Source: Auricularia sp. M13
Lineage: Eukaryota > Basidiomycota > Agaricomycetes > Auriculariales > Auriculariaceae
Direction: 5' to 3'
NCBI GenBank assembly: GCA_037042915.1
Contig: CM073202.1
Location: 496,001-560,000 of the forward strand
DNA: 64,000 nucleotides
Part shown: piece after piece, positions 43,574 through 54,322 of the stretch
Layout of the letters: each line of letters opens with the position of its first letter
Numbering within the stretch: the first letter of the stretch is position 1
Translations under genes and position numbers: made by a program
The notes under the pieces: model-generated
Seen by the model: the letters and a program-made list of their open reading frames with translations, nothing else
Databases searched by the model: none
Told to the model about the DNA's origin: nothing

Positions 43574-45718
43574 TTACTTTTTTGTGGCTTTGGCAGCTGG
43601 TGACGCTGCAGGCCTGGGCAGGAGGTTGTGTAGCGGTTGACCTTTCTGTATGGCTTTATCCGCCTTCCCACACGCCTCCGCGAACCTGTCTCTCTCTTCC
43701 CCCGTGGCGTCCGCAGCAGCAATCTGCATCTTTGGACTGTCATGAACACAGGCGAACACCAGTGGGGGTTCAAGTTTGTCCACATACTTTGACGTAAACG
43801 CTCGACTGGAACGGCTTGAGGACGAGTATCGGGACATGTCTCGACGGCGGGAGGTCGGGGACCTTCTGGAGCATCAGTTCCGCGGCAACGTCGATCTTTG
43901 AGGTGAGGTCTTCGGGAATCTCTTCGCGAAGTTGGTATTTGTGACGGTAGCGGCCCAAGTTGAGCTCTTCCAGCTCTAGTTCGAGCTGGATGTCGCGCCA
44001 GCCCTCGACGCGCTTGATGATCCCGCCGTCCCGCACGCTGACGGCCCATTCTCTGAATGGGAATTGGCTCCAGAACCTGCGAACCATTGTGAGAATGAGA
44101 GAAGAGAACGAGCGGGAAGGTGAGGGTGAGAGTTCGATGATGACTGACTGGAAGAAGCCCTGGACGAGCTCGGCAAGGGTCGGTTCCACCAGACGTTGGT
44201 GTTGCATGGCAGACTTGCGCTCGCTGCACCATTCTTGCACTGCATGGTTCGTGGAAGGCAGAAACCTGAGGTCCGCGGGCGCACGCCACGAGCGGGCATC
44301 ATCGACGGCATGCCACCAGATCTCCGGGACGCTGGGCTCGAAGTCGAGCAGTGATCGGGAAGGCAAATGCACCGACTGAGCCAGCAGCCATTGTGTGATC
44401 GGCGTCTTGACTCGATCCGCGATGTCGTCCTCAGATACCCTGTGAGCGGGGAATGCGAATGGCGACTGCAGGTTCGGCAAGATTTTCATGACCTGTTGGA
44501 GCCGATTGAGAATGCATCAAAAGGCTACTTGTTGTTTATCGCATTGAAGGGATTACCTGTAAAAAGGCCACGACGAGCAGTGCAATCGTAGACCGACGGA
44601 ACGGGCGCCGTTTGACAAGCTCTCCACCTTTTACATATTGACTGGTCGTCGATAGGCGGCGACGGTTGAACCATTCGCTCATAAAGACCACCATTGGCGC
44701 GACCCTCTCGTCCAGCGAAGCATAGGCGCTGATCAAGTGCGTAGCTTGAAGTTTTTCGCGAAGGTTAAATTTTAGTTCAAATCCGATAGAGGGAGATACT
44801 GGGGCCGTTGCTCTAACTGATGAGCGTACCACAGTTTCAGTCAAGAATACGACAAAATGATGTGCGAATGGCAAACCTTCGGTGTTGGGGGGCAAGCGAG
44901 TAACGGAAACATCTGAGAAGCCATGATCCTTGAAGGTTTCGCGTAATAATCTTGATCAAGGTAAGGTGAATATTCTCGACGGCGGGAAAAACGCACCGGG
45001 GATCATAAAGAGCTATAATCCAGGTGTGAGTATCGTTAGACGAAGCAGGTGACAGGGCTGACGGTTTCGTTTCACGCGCGCCGCCATGATCCTGGGCCTC
45101 CAACCAAAGGGCATGAGAGGGTCCTGATCTCGTGAGCGAATGCCGCAAATGAAATGAGGGGACATACAATAACTACGAACTCGAGCTCATCGTCCGGAAG
45201 GTCAAAGCCGCACGCAACGGGTCCCGACAATTCTACTCTGTACTCCCCCGAGAGTCGATTCCGCCTTACAAAGTCATTCATGGTTTCTTGGACTTTGATT
45301 ATGGCGTGCCGGCGGGCTTCGAGCATGCTCTCATTGGGCCGAGTATCCTATGAAATTTTGAATTGCGCGACAGTTCTGGAAATTAGTACGGACGTACGTG
45401 ATAGAAGGCCCATAGCTGTTCGTCGAACGATGGTCGCTCTTCGCGTCGTGGCTGCTCATTGAGTGGTGGAATTGTTTTGGCTACGCGGGCCTTCGTAGAG
45501 TATTGTCGGCATTTGATATCGGAGGTTCCGAGCAACACAATACTGCCTTGATCCACGAAACGGCGTTTTTGCAGCGGTGTTGGACTACAGGCAGCGGTAC
45601 TGCTGCTTTGCCAGAGCGAAGTCTGCAAGGCAGGAAATCTATCGCAGGACGACGCCGACTTCGAATATCGTAGGAGGCGTAGACCCAACCGATGCATCAT
45701 GTGCGTGCATGTGGACAT
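43574..45718 (-). CDS. Cid1-type nucleotidyltransferase/PAP-associated protein with altered catalytic motif
   Basis: Related to non-canonical poly(A)/poly(U) polymerases, which add nucleotides to RNA 3' ends. Exons: 45718-45398, 45347-45168, 45091-44997, 44950-44557, 44492-43788, 43723-43574, in frame to 614 aa. The N-terminus (MMHRLGLRLLRYSKSASS) looks like a mitochondrial presequence. The pol-beta-like core reads VELSGPVACGFDLPDDELEF where the family has GS...SDxD; both Asp positions are Glu and GS is GP. Then LLRETFKDHGFSDV, IGFELKFNLREKLQATHLIS and YASLDERVAPMVVFMSEW, the Cid1 central domain, and TLAELVQGFF, the PAP-associated signature. Fold is clear; catalysis is doubtful. Alternative starts at 45700 or 45697 are possible. 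Confidence 0.78.
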
Positions 45719-46334
45719 CCAGCCCTTGAAGTAGGGGAATTGACCCGGGAATCCAGATGACGGTTTTGCAGCCGCCGTGGCGGAGGCGGCAGAAAGTTTT
45801 GCTTCCGGCCGGAGGTAACCCGGTAACCAACCCCCATGACGACATTCAAAAGAAATTCAAGCTTAAAAAGTTCTTTTCCGCTGACGAAGAATGAGAAATT
45901 TGAACGTGCAGAGCTGTTACTTTTCTTTATTTTCTCTTTCTCGACGGCGCGATAGCTACTCGCTTGAAAATTCAAGCTTTAAGGCTTACATCATTTGAAT
46001 GCGGCGTCGCTACCACACCAGGGTCTGTATTTTCCGAAACAAATCCATCAACGGCTATCACACAGCTGTACAGTGTTTGACCGGGATTCCGAGGTTGTGG
46101 GGCCCGTGTACGTCCATCGCTGGTCCCCTGAAGCATGCGAGGCCAACAGTGCGTTTCCAAAAGGAACATGGGCGCCATAGCGCGCTATTGTTCGCTCTGA
46201 GACCCGGCTGGGGATATATGAGACTGGAACAAGGTTCGGAGTTTAAAACCGCGCCGCAGGGTCTTCCGAGTTTAAATAGCGCCCGTGACCGTGCTGTGAG
46301 ACACCATCCCCCCCGGCACTCTTTGCTTCCCGCC
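45719..46334. promoter_or_regulatory. Divergent intergenic region
   Basis: About 615 bp between the nucleotidyltransferase (-) and orphan copy 3 (+) start codons. A TATA-like TTTAAATAGC lies near 46271-46280, about 60 bp upstream of ATG 46335. The open frame from 45999 is only the upstream extension of the orphan frame and is not needed. Confidence 0.35.
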
Positions 46335-47516
46335 ATGTCGCACGCGCACACTCCCCTCAGCGTGGATAAGCAGAATTGCCCGCCGTCGCCCATCACCGAT
46401 GCGAATGCGCACAAGAAGCGGACGGCGTCGCGAAGCTCGACCCCGGGACCGCGCCAGCGCCCGCCCGCTGTCCTGACCGGGGATAAGACGCCCAAGCACG
46501 GACTTCCGTCGCCTCCGACCTCGGCCGGCGCAGGACTTCAATCGCCCCCGCCTCCTGCCTGCACTGATCAACCATCGCCTCCGCCTTCTGCCTCCACAGA
46601 GCCTCCATCGCCTCCGACTTGTGTCAGCACCAGCGTTCCGATGAGCCCGACGCAGAAAGCCAGCAAGGACATATTGGAGGTCTTCTGCAGAGACTGGCAG
46701 TATGTTGTGGGCCCTATGCATCCAAACTACCTGGACGGCGTCGAACTGCTCGGCAGTCTCAGCGCCGTCAGTCATGCCATACGCATCACTCCCAGCAGCA
46801 GATATTCTTATCGCGGATACTCCGACCCTCGCCGTCCCATCCGCCTCGACAAGCTCACGCAGATCGACCTTCACGCGCTGGAGTATGACGCATGCAATGT
46901 TCTGACCGACCAACGTACCCCTCGGCCATACTCTCTGCCAGATCTGGAGGACGACCATGATTTGCGCACAGCTCTATACAATGGAGAGCCCATCGCATTC
47001 ACGCTGCCCAGTTCTCCGGGGGGAGGTATTCGGTCTGCCACCCTGGATGTGCCGGGGTACATCGTCCTCGGGCACAGCAAGACGCTGTTCGCAGGCGCGG
47101 GGACGTTCTGCTTCCTGGCCTCCTCGGCCTCCAAGTTCACGGAAGCCGTCCTGACGCAGACGGTGGGCAAATGCCTGCTCGTGCACTTCCCCATGACGCC
47201 GGAGAATCGCGCCGACGCGTACGAGCACTCCCACACCAAAGGCCAGCACCTCGCCAAGTTCCGCTGGGCGCTGAGCCAGCCAGGGGCATTCTTGCGCATC
47301 CTGCTGCCAGGGGAACACGTCTTCCTGTCCCCGCACCAGATGTGTGCTCTGCTTTGTCTTGGCCACAACGGTTGCACCTACTCCGCCACGGCACTGTCAG
47401 ACGTAGCCCTCGCCCCTGAACCGCGCAATCAGCCGATGGATGTCGACAGTAGCGGAGGTGACCAGGCGGAGCGTGCGACTCCCTCGCGCCACAGACCCGC
47501 TGCGTCCTGGGGCTAG
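46335..47516 (+). CDS. Orphan intronless protein, local family copy 3
   Basis: Not recognised. A single exon of 393 aa from ATG 46335. Residues 1-105 are Pro/Ser-rich with several imperfect 'PPSPPxxxST' repeats. The conserved part has LDKLTQIDLHALEYDACNVL, VLTQTVGKCLLVHFPMTPEN, FRWALSQPGAFLRILLPGEH and CLGHNGCTYSATALSDV, in the same order as the genes at 12970 and 27217, and closer to the first. The C-terminal tail is polar. No targeting peptide or membrane segment. The family is local and apparently restricted; its role is unknown. Confidence 0.8.
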   Translation: MSHAHTPLSVDKQNCPPSPITDANAHKKRTASRSSTPGPRQRPPAVLTGDKTPKHGLPSPPTSAGAGLQSPPPPACTDQPSPPPSASTEPPSPPTCVSTSVPMSPTQKASKDILEVFCRDWQYVVGPMHPNYLDGVELLGSLSAVSHAIRITPSSRYSYRGYSDPRRPIRLDKLTQIDLHALEYDACNVLTDQRTPRPYSLPDLEDDHDLRTALYNGEPIAFTLPSSPGGGIRSATLDVPGYIVLGHSKTLFAGAGTFCFLASSASKFTEAVLTQTVGKCLLVHFPMTPENRADAYEHSHTKGQHLAKFRWALSQPGAFLRILLPGEHVFLSPHQMCALLCLGHNGCTYSATALSDVALAPEPRNQPMDVDSSGGDQAERATPSRHRPAASWG

Positions 47517-48012
47517 GACCTGTGGTCAACGCCCTGATGGACAGGTCCAAACCAGTGGTTTCTGGGACACCTTGTTTCTTTGCGTTTCTATTTTCGCCTG
47601 GCCGCTTTGCGAGCAAAGTCGGTCAGGCAGGATTGTACGGATTCCTTACGACGATGGGCTAGCGGAGCTTTGTCTTTTCTGCAGCCGCACGACTTCTCAC
47701 GGACCCTACATGTGACTGCGAAACGATCTATTTGTATTCCTATGCGTTCTCCCTTGTATCACCAGTACTGTATCGAATATCTCGCCGTTGTATCGTTAGG
47801 TATCTTTGTTCCGTATGTACTATACTCTTTGCTTCATGGATTTCACACACCTGTCTGTCCTTCGAGTCTCAGTGACGCTGTTTACCATCATCCAGCTCTT
47901 AAATTCCAAGGCCCATGCACTGATGAACTGATTATAGACTTCGTAGCATAAGACATTATTACATCTCAATCGTAAGTCTGACAATATAATATAATATAGT
48001 ATAAATAAACGC
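47517..48012. other. Convergent intergenic region
   Basis: 3' flanks of orphan copy 3 and the P450 gene. AT-rich near 47960-48010 with AATATAATATAATATAG, a plausible terminator/polyadenylation area. Confidence 0.35.
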
Positions 48013-50219
48013 TCAGTGGACGGGCGTCAGTAGGACGGGCATCTGGACGCTATTGTCGCTGCGAAGCTGCGGGTGCAACAGCGGCGCCGCCCTGCTCCAG
48101 ATCTCCGAGGGGTCGACGGCGAGGCGGACCTCGAACCGGCGCACGATGTGGAAGAGCAGCGCCTTCATCTCCGCGACGGCGAAGCGGTGCCCGATGCACG
48201 CGCGCGGGCCGCCGAGGAAGGTCAGCAGCGCGTGCGCGATGCCGGGTATGCTGCTCGCTGCGTCGGGGAGGCTCGCCCAGCGCTCTGGTCTTTCGAGGAA
48301 GAATCAGCTCTGAGCTCGCATCGTCCAGGAAGAAGCTCTAAGTGTTCGGCTCACCGGAATTCGAGGGCGTCCAGGCCCCATATCCGCTCGCTGCGGTTGA
48401 TGAGCCAGACCGGCACGACCACCTCGTCGCCCTCCTGTATTCTGCAACCCACCATTATCATCATCGTCAGAACGACACCGCACACGTAGAAAGACAGGCA
48501 CTGACTGAATCTGTGTGACAGTCTTGCCATCGGTGCCCGTCACAGGCCGCTCCAGGGGTATGACATCGTCGCGGAACGCCTCGCGCGTGACAAAGGGCAC
48601 AAATATGTGCAGCCGCAGCGTCTCGCGGACGACATGGTCGAGGTACGGCAGCGCGTTCAGCGCGTCGAGCGTCGGCGCTGCGTCGGCACCGATCCGTTCC
48701 CGCAGTTCCGCGCGCAGCTTCCGCTGCACCTCGGGCCGCTTGGCGAGCGCGTACAGCGCCCATGTCGCCGTGTTGCTGAAAACACGCAGGCAGTGAGCAA
48801 ATTCCGCCGCGCGAAGTCAAGGCAAAAAAATTGCGCACCTCGTCGTCTCGTGCCCGGCGAACAGGAACGTCGGGATCTGCGCGACGACCGCGTCGTCCGA
48901 GAGCGCCTTGGCGCGCAGGAGGACGCTAAGGAGGTCCCTCCCGCGCGCCGTCTCCCCGAGCGCAGCTTTCTTCTCGCGCACGATGCGCGCGCCGATCTCG
49001 TGCATCTTCTCGCGGCTCCTCCTCACGCGCTGTGTGCGTTCGTCCGGCTAAAAAACAGTGCATATCAACGACAGAAAAGGAATGAATGGTAAGTTCGTGC
49101 GACAGGAAGGGGGAGGGGGAGGGGGGTGGGACGCACGAAGTATGTACGGAGGAAGGGAAAGTGGTTGTTGAGCATGTTGCGCGTGAAGTCGCGCGGCGAG
49201 GTGTCCGTGCGGAGCAGCTGCCCGAAGGCCTCTGCCAGCTCGTTCTTCGGCCCGCCGTCAAACACGTTCAGGCTTCCGATCTCGTAGTCGAAGCCTATAT
49301 GTGAATGAGCCATGAGCAATGCCAGAGGCGGGATTAGAGGACATGAGCGACGCACCGGCGCGGCCGATGATGTCCAGCGCGGCCTTGCTCAGCCATTCCA
49401 TCGCGTCGAGGCGGGCCGTGCCGCCTGCTTCTAAGCATTTGCTGGCCCAGATGTCGCACATCTTCGCCCGACATATATATAAGCGACTCGGAGGCCATCG
49501 AAAAGCCGCTGCTACACACCTTCTCCGCGACGTCAAGGAACGTCGGCGTCATCTCGCGCACTTGCGCATGCCCAAATGCCGGGTTCATAATACGTCGCTA
49601 CGTTGCCAGTCAGCGCCGGAATACGGGAGACCATCTGCTATCTGTACTGTACCTGGTGCTTGTGCTCGTCCCCTGCATCGTCATCACGGTCAGCCTGCCA
49701 TACTTTCACACGGACAGTAAAATGGCAAAGCACCTTCGGCCAGAAGAATACCTTCGCCAAGGAACGAGCGCAGCCCGCGGCGCTCAGTGTGCGGGCGCTG
49801 GTAGACGTAGCTGGCGAACAGCACGTGCGCCACAGCGCGCGTGTCTGCGGTTACCAGCATGCGTTTCTGCGCGCGGTGAGCGTTGGAAGGCGTCAGAAAG
49901 ACAGACGACGCACCCCGAACGCCCCGCGGATAGCAAACGTCTCGCCGTGCGCGCGCGCCCACGCGTCGAGGACGTCCATGTCCTCGCCGCGCACCATCGC
50001 GCTCGGGTGGCCGAACACGGCGTCCGATAAGCTGCGAATGGGGTTGTGCTGCGGTCCGGGTAGGGTGCGCAGGGGCGAGCGGGTGTGTCGCCAGTATGTG
50101 TAGAGGAACTCGGCGGCCTGGAGGAGGAGGGGGAGGAAGACAGCGAGCGCGAGCAGGGTGAATGAAGAAGTCGATAATGATATTGATACCGGCAAAAACG
50201 AGATAACTGCCATGCTCAT
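48013..50219 (-). CDS. Cytochrome P450 monooxygenase
   Basis: ER-anchored heme monooxygenase; substrate unknown. Start ATG 50219 (MSMAVISF), followed by a hydrophobic anchor (residues ~5-36) and the Pro-rich hinge LRTLPGP. About eight introns split the gene. Landmarks in order: [10 protein letters not shown] (helix C), the I-helix [12 protein letters not shown] (oxygen-binding AGxET/S), the K-helix ETLRLH (ExxR), a PERW-type segment after WGLDALEFR, and the heme loop [14 protein letters not shown] with Cys as the axial ligand. The stop is at 48013-48015. All expected parts are present, so the gene looks complete. The upstream side holds the long-inverted-repeat element, about 340 bp from the start codon. 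Confidence 0.9.
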
Positions 50220-50555
50220 GCTCGGACTGTAGGAGCTTCAAGAGAAAGGCAAGGCGCGGATACTTGGTCGAAGGCTGAATGTTGAAACGATGGGCTCTTG
50301 CGATCGCCAGTCGCGCTGTTTATAAGTATGTCCCCAGAACCGAGGCGGCGCCTAGGTATGCTTGTCCTACGACAAACACAAGGCAAAGCAAGGCAAGGCG
50401 GTGGATGCGCGTGCGGCTCCAGGATCGAGGCATTGCCACGCGCGCGCCACTCACAGGCTGCGAGGCGAAACGCAGAGCTCAAGCGCGCCGGCGCTCGCCT
50501 CGGTGGTGGCACTGCCGACTCGCGTTGCAGTTCCGCGTTGGGACACGGTGGCTGC
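50220..50555. promoter_or_regulatory. Upstream region of the P450 gene
   Basis: About 336 bp separate the P450 start from the left end of the long-TIR element. TATA-like sequence (TTATAAG, plus strand 50320-50326, reading CTTATAAA on the minus strand) lies about 100 bp upstream of the start. No gene is supported. Confidence 0.35.
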
Positions 50556-50885
50556 TATGAGTACTATTTGGATCATTTATTCAAACACAACACACACAAT
50601 GATTTTTCCTCACACACTGCAACCTCAAATAAAGCTGATTACCCGACTCATACAGGTCGCCATTAAGGTTTGATGGGAAAAGCTAGCCGAAATCAAAACT
50701 TTTGATATTTTCTGTGTGTGTTGTGCTCGGCCGGTTTGTGGAGGAGCTCGGCCGCTTCCGAAGCTCCGGATGTTCTTTCTAACTCCGCTCACCCTTCGTC
50801 TCCTGCTCTGCACTGTGCCAGAGCGACGCAGACGGCTTATGCATGCGTCGAATGGATTGGATAAAGATCTCTTTGCTACATGACT
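50556..50885 (+). repeat. Left terminal inverted repeat of the 1.65-kb element
   Basis: Inverse complement, with a few differences and one indel, of about 51905-52208. Confidence 0.8.
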
Positions 50886-50981
50886 ACTCGACGGTGCTCC
50901 AACGTTGCTTTATTGGGAGAGAGCGTTGGCAAAGGCCCCCCGAAAATGCCATTACATGTCCCATCCGGTGCACGACCACTT

Positions 50982-51344
50982 TCGGTCCCGTTTATGAGCT
51001 GGAATGGGGTCGGATTCGGTCCCGTTTACCTGGAGGCTCGGAACAACCCGGAGCCAAATTGGCTCCGCGGAACGGCCTGGTGGTTGTTTCGACCAGAAAT
51101 GGCAGGATTATGTCTCTCGGAGCATGAAACAGGTAGGAAAGGTAGAAAAGAGCTCTTGAATGCACCTGGGATGGTAAATAGGGTGATATGCAAGTTCAAC
51201 CTCATTGAGTGGCATGTTCATTGGACTATCCGAGGTCCCCATCTCGGTCCCGTTTAGATGTGACATGGCCTCAAGAAGTTCGGATCTCGGTCCCGTTTAT
51301 ATGGGAGAAAGAGCTTCTGGAGGCCCGATTTTCGGTCCCGTTTA
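50982..51344 (+). repeat. Five dispersed copies of a 13-bp motif
   Basis: TCGGTCCCGTTTA occurs exactly at 50982-50994, 51016-51028, 51244-51256, 51287-51299 and 51332-51344, all on the plus strand. The last copy reads GGTCCC-GTTTAGAT-GGGACC, a short perfect hairpin. The copies lie inside the element's central region. Confidence 0.85.
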
Positions 51345-51904
51345 GATGGGACCTATATGGGAATTTTCGGGGGGCCTGTTGGCGATGTGGGCATGCAAGT
51401 GGGCGAAGCAGGGTACAGCTCACCGTCACCGAGGAAGTCTAGCGTCAAGTTTGGTCTCGACTGCAAGTCGTCCAGCAGGTGTCCTCTCAGTAACTGCTTA
51501 TGTCGCCTGCCTCACCAATGCGCTGCAGCGGCCAGCGGGCTCATCGCGCTCATCTTATGGCGAGTCTGGGTCCCTGGGAGTTGTTGGCGCTGTTGGCCGC
51601 GCGGTGTGACAGACGGCGGCATCACATGGTAGAAATTATGCTGTTCTTGGCCTTGCTCTCGTTCTGAGAGAGCAGAGCGGTTGGGTTTGTCTGCGTCGGT
51701 CTGGTTCTTCATCAAAAGCTGATGGGCATGAACTGATTGATGCACCACTGTACATTCTCGCTCAAGCCCATTTCCAACACGGCATTGTTTTGCAGTGAGG
51801 GAGTGGTTTGAGAAACAGCACACGAACTTCGAACGACAACGTCTTGCCAACTCCAAATCATGGGTGGCAGCACATAGATGCCAGAAATGGGGGTCTTCTG
51901 GGCA

Positions 51905-52208
51905 GAAGAGCGTGTCATGCAGCAAAGAGATCTTGATCAGCCCCATGCAACGCATGCACAAGCCGTAGTGCAGAGCAGGAGACGAAGGGCGAGCGGAGTT
52001 AGAAAGAACTCCGGAGCTTCGGAAGCGGCCGAGCTCCTCCGTTTTGTGGCGTCACACAAACCGGCCGAGCACAACACACACAGAAAATATCAAAAGTTTT
52101 GATTTCGGCTAGCTTCTTCCATCAAACCAGCTTCATTTGAGGTTGCAGTGTGTGAGGAAAATCATTGTGTGTGTTGTGTTTGAATAAATGATCCAAATAG
52201 TACTCATA
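51905..52208 (-). repeat. Right terminal inverted repeat of the 1.65-kb element
   Basis: Mirror of about 50556-50885. Confidence 0.8.
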
Positions 52209-52935
52209 GTATGGCTGCACGAGCTTTGGAGCTTAAAGTTATCGTTGGGAGCACACAGCACTGGGCGTCTGGAGAAGACGGCCGACGCACTCGCGATTGC
52301 GCTGGAGCCTGGACTGCTTGATTGAGTCGTATCTGAGTCATGGCGTGAACGTTGTATGAGCGCCGCGCAGCACTGAGTCCAGGGCTGTATGCTGACTTCA
52401 TCGAGAGCCCAACAGAAGTAAGTAGCCCCATGCTATATAGCCATTGTGGCGCAGAACAGTCCGAGTCCTTCGCCGCCCCGTGAGGCCGATGACTGGGGTC
52501 AAAACGCGCATAAGTCAAGTGGATGCTCGTGTTCATGAATAAGATTATTGTCAGGGTGCAAGGAGGGCAAAGGAACGTTGAAAGTCCGCGAACGCGCTCA
52601 ATCCGGGTCCGGTATTTCTGTGTTCCCGGCCGCCCCCCTCGCTTTCATTCACATATCCATCGCTTTTCAATACATGTGATGGATATCCTCAATTTGGACC
52701 TTCTACTAGTTTCTACTAAGTATATGCGTCTCGACACAGAAGTACTGTATCAGTCACGTGCGCCGCGCGACACAAAGAGGATCGTCAAAGGGCGGCGCAC
52801 TGTGGATGTTCGAGGTTATAATCGTGGATTCGTTCAATCGAGAACAGAGGGTAAATAGTACAAAGAGATTCCAGTGCCATTCATTCATGCACATCGCAGC
52901 CGCCATGGTCCAGCAGTCATCACCAGCTGATTTCA
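52209..52935. other. Intergenic
   Basis: Open frames here (e.g. 52523-52858 +) have no domain. Includes the 3' flank of the START-domain gene. Confidence 0.35.
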
Positions 52936-54322
52936 TTAGCGAGTAAGCGACACCTGGACGAGCGCGCCGGGCTCCTTGATCTCAAAGGTGACCGTGCCGT
53001 TGCCGTCGTCCGTAGCGGCAAGTGCACTCTCCGCGCCCTCCTTGAACGCGGTCGCGAGCTTCGCGCCGCCCTTGTACATCGTCTTCGCGTCGTACACCAG
53101 GGCCACTGTGCCCGCGGCCTGCGTGCGGATGGTCGCGGTGTACTTGCCGGCGGGGGCGTCGGCCAGCTCGGCCTCGAGCACGATGGGGAGGTCGCCCTCG
53201 GACGAGACGGACCAGATGGGTGCGAAGCCGTCTGAAGAGCACAGGACGATGAGCAGGTGCAAAGAAGGAAGGCGGGGAGACGCGGGACATACACTTGGCA
53301 AAGACGTCGCGCACGCGGCCGGTGCACATCGGGATCTCCGTCGCGACGGTGCGCACGGCGGCGAGCGGGATGGAGCCCTCGAGCGAGATGCACGCAATGT
53401 ACGTCAGCCGCACATCCGCACCGTCCGGTCTACACGCCAATCGTCGTCAGAAAGCAAATGACAAAAGCGCTAGAACGCACTCAATTAGCCAGCCACCGAA
53501 ATGCGCCTTAGCGCGCACCCGGCCGCTCTGCTCCGGCGCACGCTCGTCGTCGGGGATGCTCGTCTGGGTGACGGTGATGGGCGCGTTGGGCGTCGCACTG
53601 CGCTCGACGAGCTGGACACCGACAAAGTCGCGGGCGGAGATGAGGAACTGGCCCTTCATGACGGTGTAGAACTGGATCGCGTGCGGGTCGTACCTGCCAA
53701 TGACGAGTTGAGTGGGAATTCAGGCACGGTGGCCGACGAGAAGCCGCATGGGTCGCATGAGCCCGGTGTCATGCTTGTAGAGCCTGAGCTGCATACTGTT
53801 GCTGCTGGCAGAGCAACGGCACGTTGGCTTCGGGCTGGTGCCTGCATGCGCACTTCTCGTCGGCCACTATATAGTACGATGACGTACCGCTGCAGCACGC
53901 CGGCCGAGTCGAGGCGGGTGTCCCAGAGCTTGCGCATGCCGGTGGGCACGATGGCGCCGAACACTTGGTCCGTCGTCGCGTTCGGGACGGTCGTCACGCC
54001 CTTGACGATGGGCACGCCGTTGGGATCTGCACGCGGCTTGAGCTGGTCGTCGCGGCGATCGATGAGGGCTAGACTGACCAGCGGGGTTGGGCTTGCGCGC
54101 GAGGGCGACGCCGTCCTTGGTGCCCAGGTCTGTGAATATGTGGTCAACACCGTTCGCAACGGCCAGCAACATGAGCGCACCTTCCCAATCGTCTTTGGCC
54201 AGATGCTCGCCCCACGTCTTGCGCGCCGCGGTAACGGTGTCATGGTGCGGTCCGCCCGCAGAATAGGTGGACGACTTGGGGTAGTCCTTGGACGCTGGGT
54301 ACTCGGGGAACGTGACCGTCAT
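52936..54322 (-). CDS. START-domain lipid-binding protein
   Basis: START (StAR-related lipid transfer) proteins bind a single lipid in a helix-grip pocket. Exons: 54322-54079, 54026-53888, 53693-53481, 53429-53293, 53231-52936, in frame to 342 aa; the second intron is unusually long (194 bp). START features: DDWEGALMLLAVANGVDHIF, VPIVKGVTTVPNATTDQVFG (typical 'ik...p.s...vf'), RKLWDTRLDSAGVLQRYD, YTVMKGQFLISARDFVGVQL, and VRLTYIACISLEGSIP. After AKYG about 95 residues of beta-rich sequence follow (FAPIWSVSSEGDLPIVLE... to QVSLTR), a C-terminal extension not standard in START proteins. There is no transmembrane segment. The lipid ligand is unknown. Confidence 0.82.

Larger units (their letters stand above)
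50556..52208. mobile_element. Non-coding element with ~300-bp terminal inverted repeats
   Basis: The left end TATGAGTACTATTTGGATCA is mirrored at the right end, and the inverted match runs about 300 bp inward (left to ~50885, right from ~51905). It includes the ACACACACAATGATTTTTCCTC and CTCGGCCG...AAGCTCCGG segments and one small indel (about 17 bp extra on the left, near 50817-50835). TGGCTGC occurs just outside both ends (50549-50555 and 52212-52218), separated on the right by GTA, so it may be a target duplication. No protein with transposase motifs is encoded, so this is a non-autonomous MULE-like or foldback element; the superfamily is undecided. It lies between the P450 and START genes. 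Confidence 0.8.
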
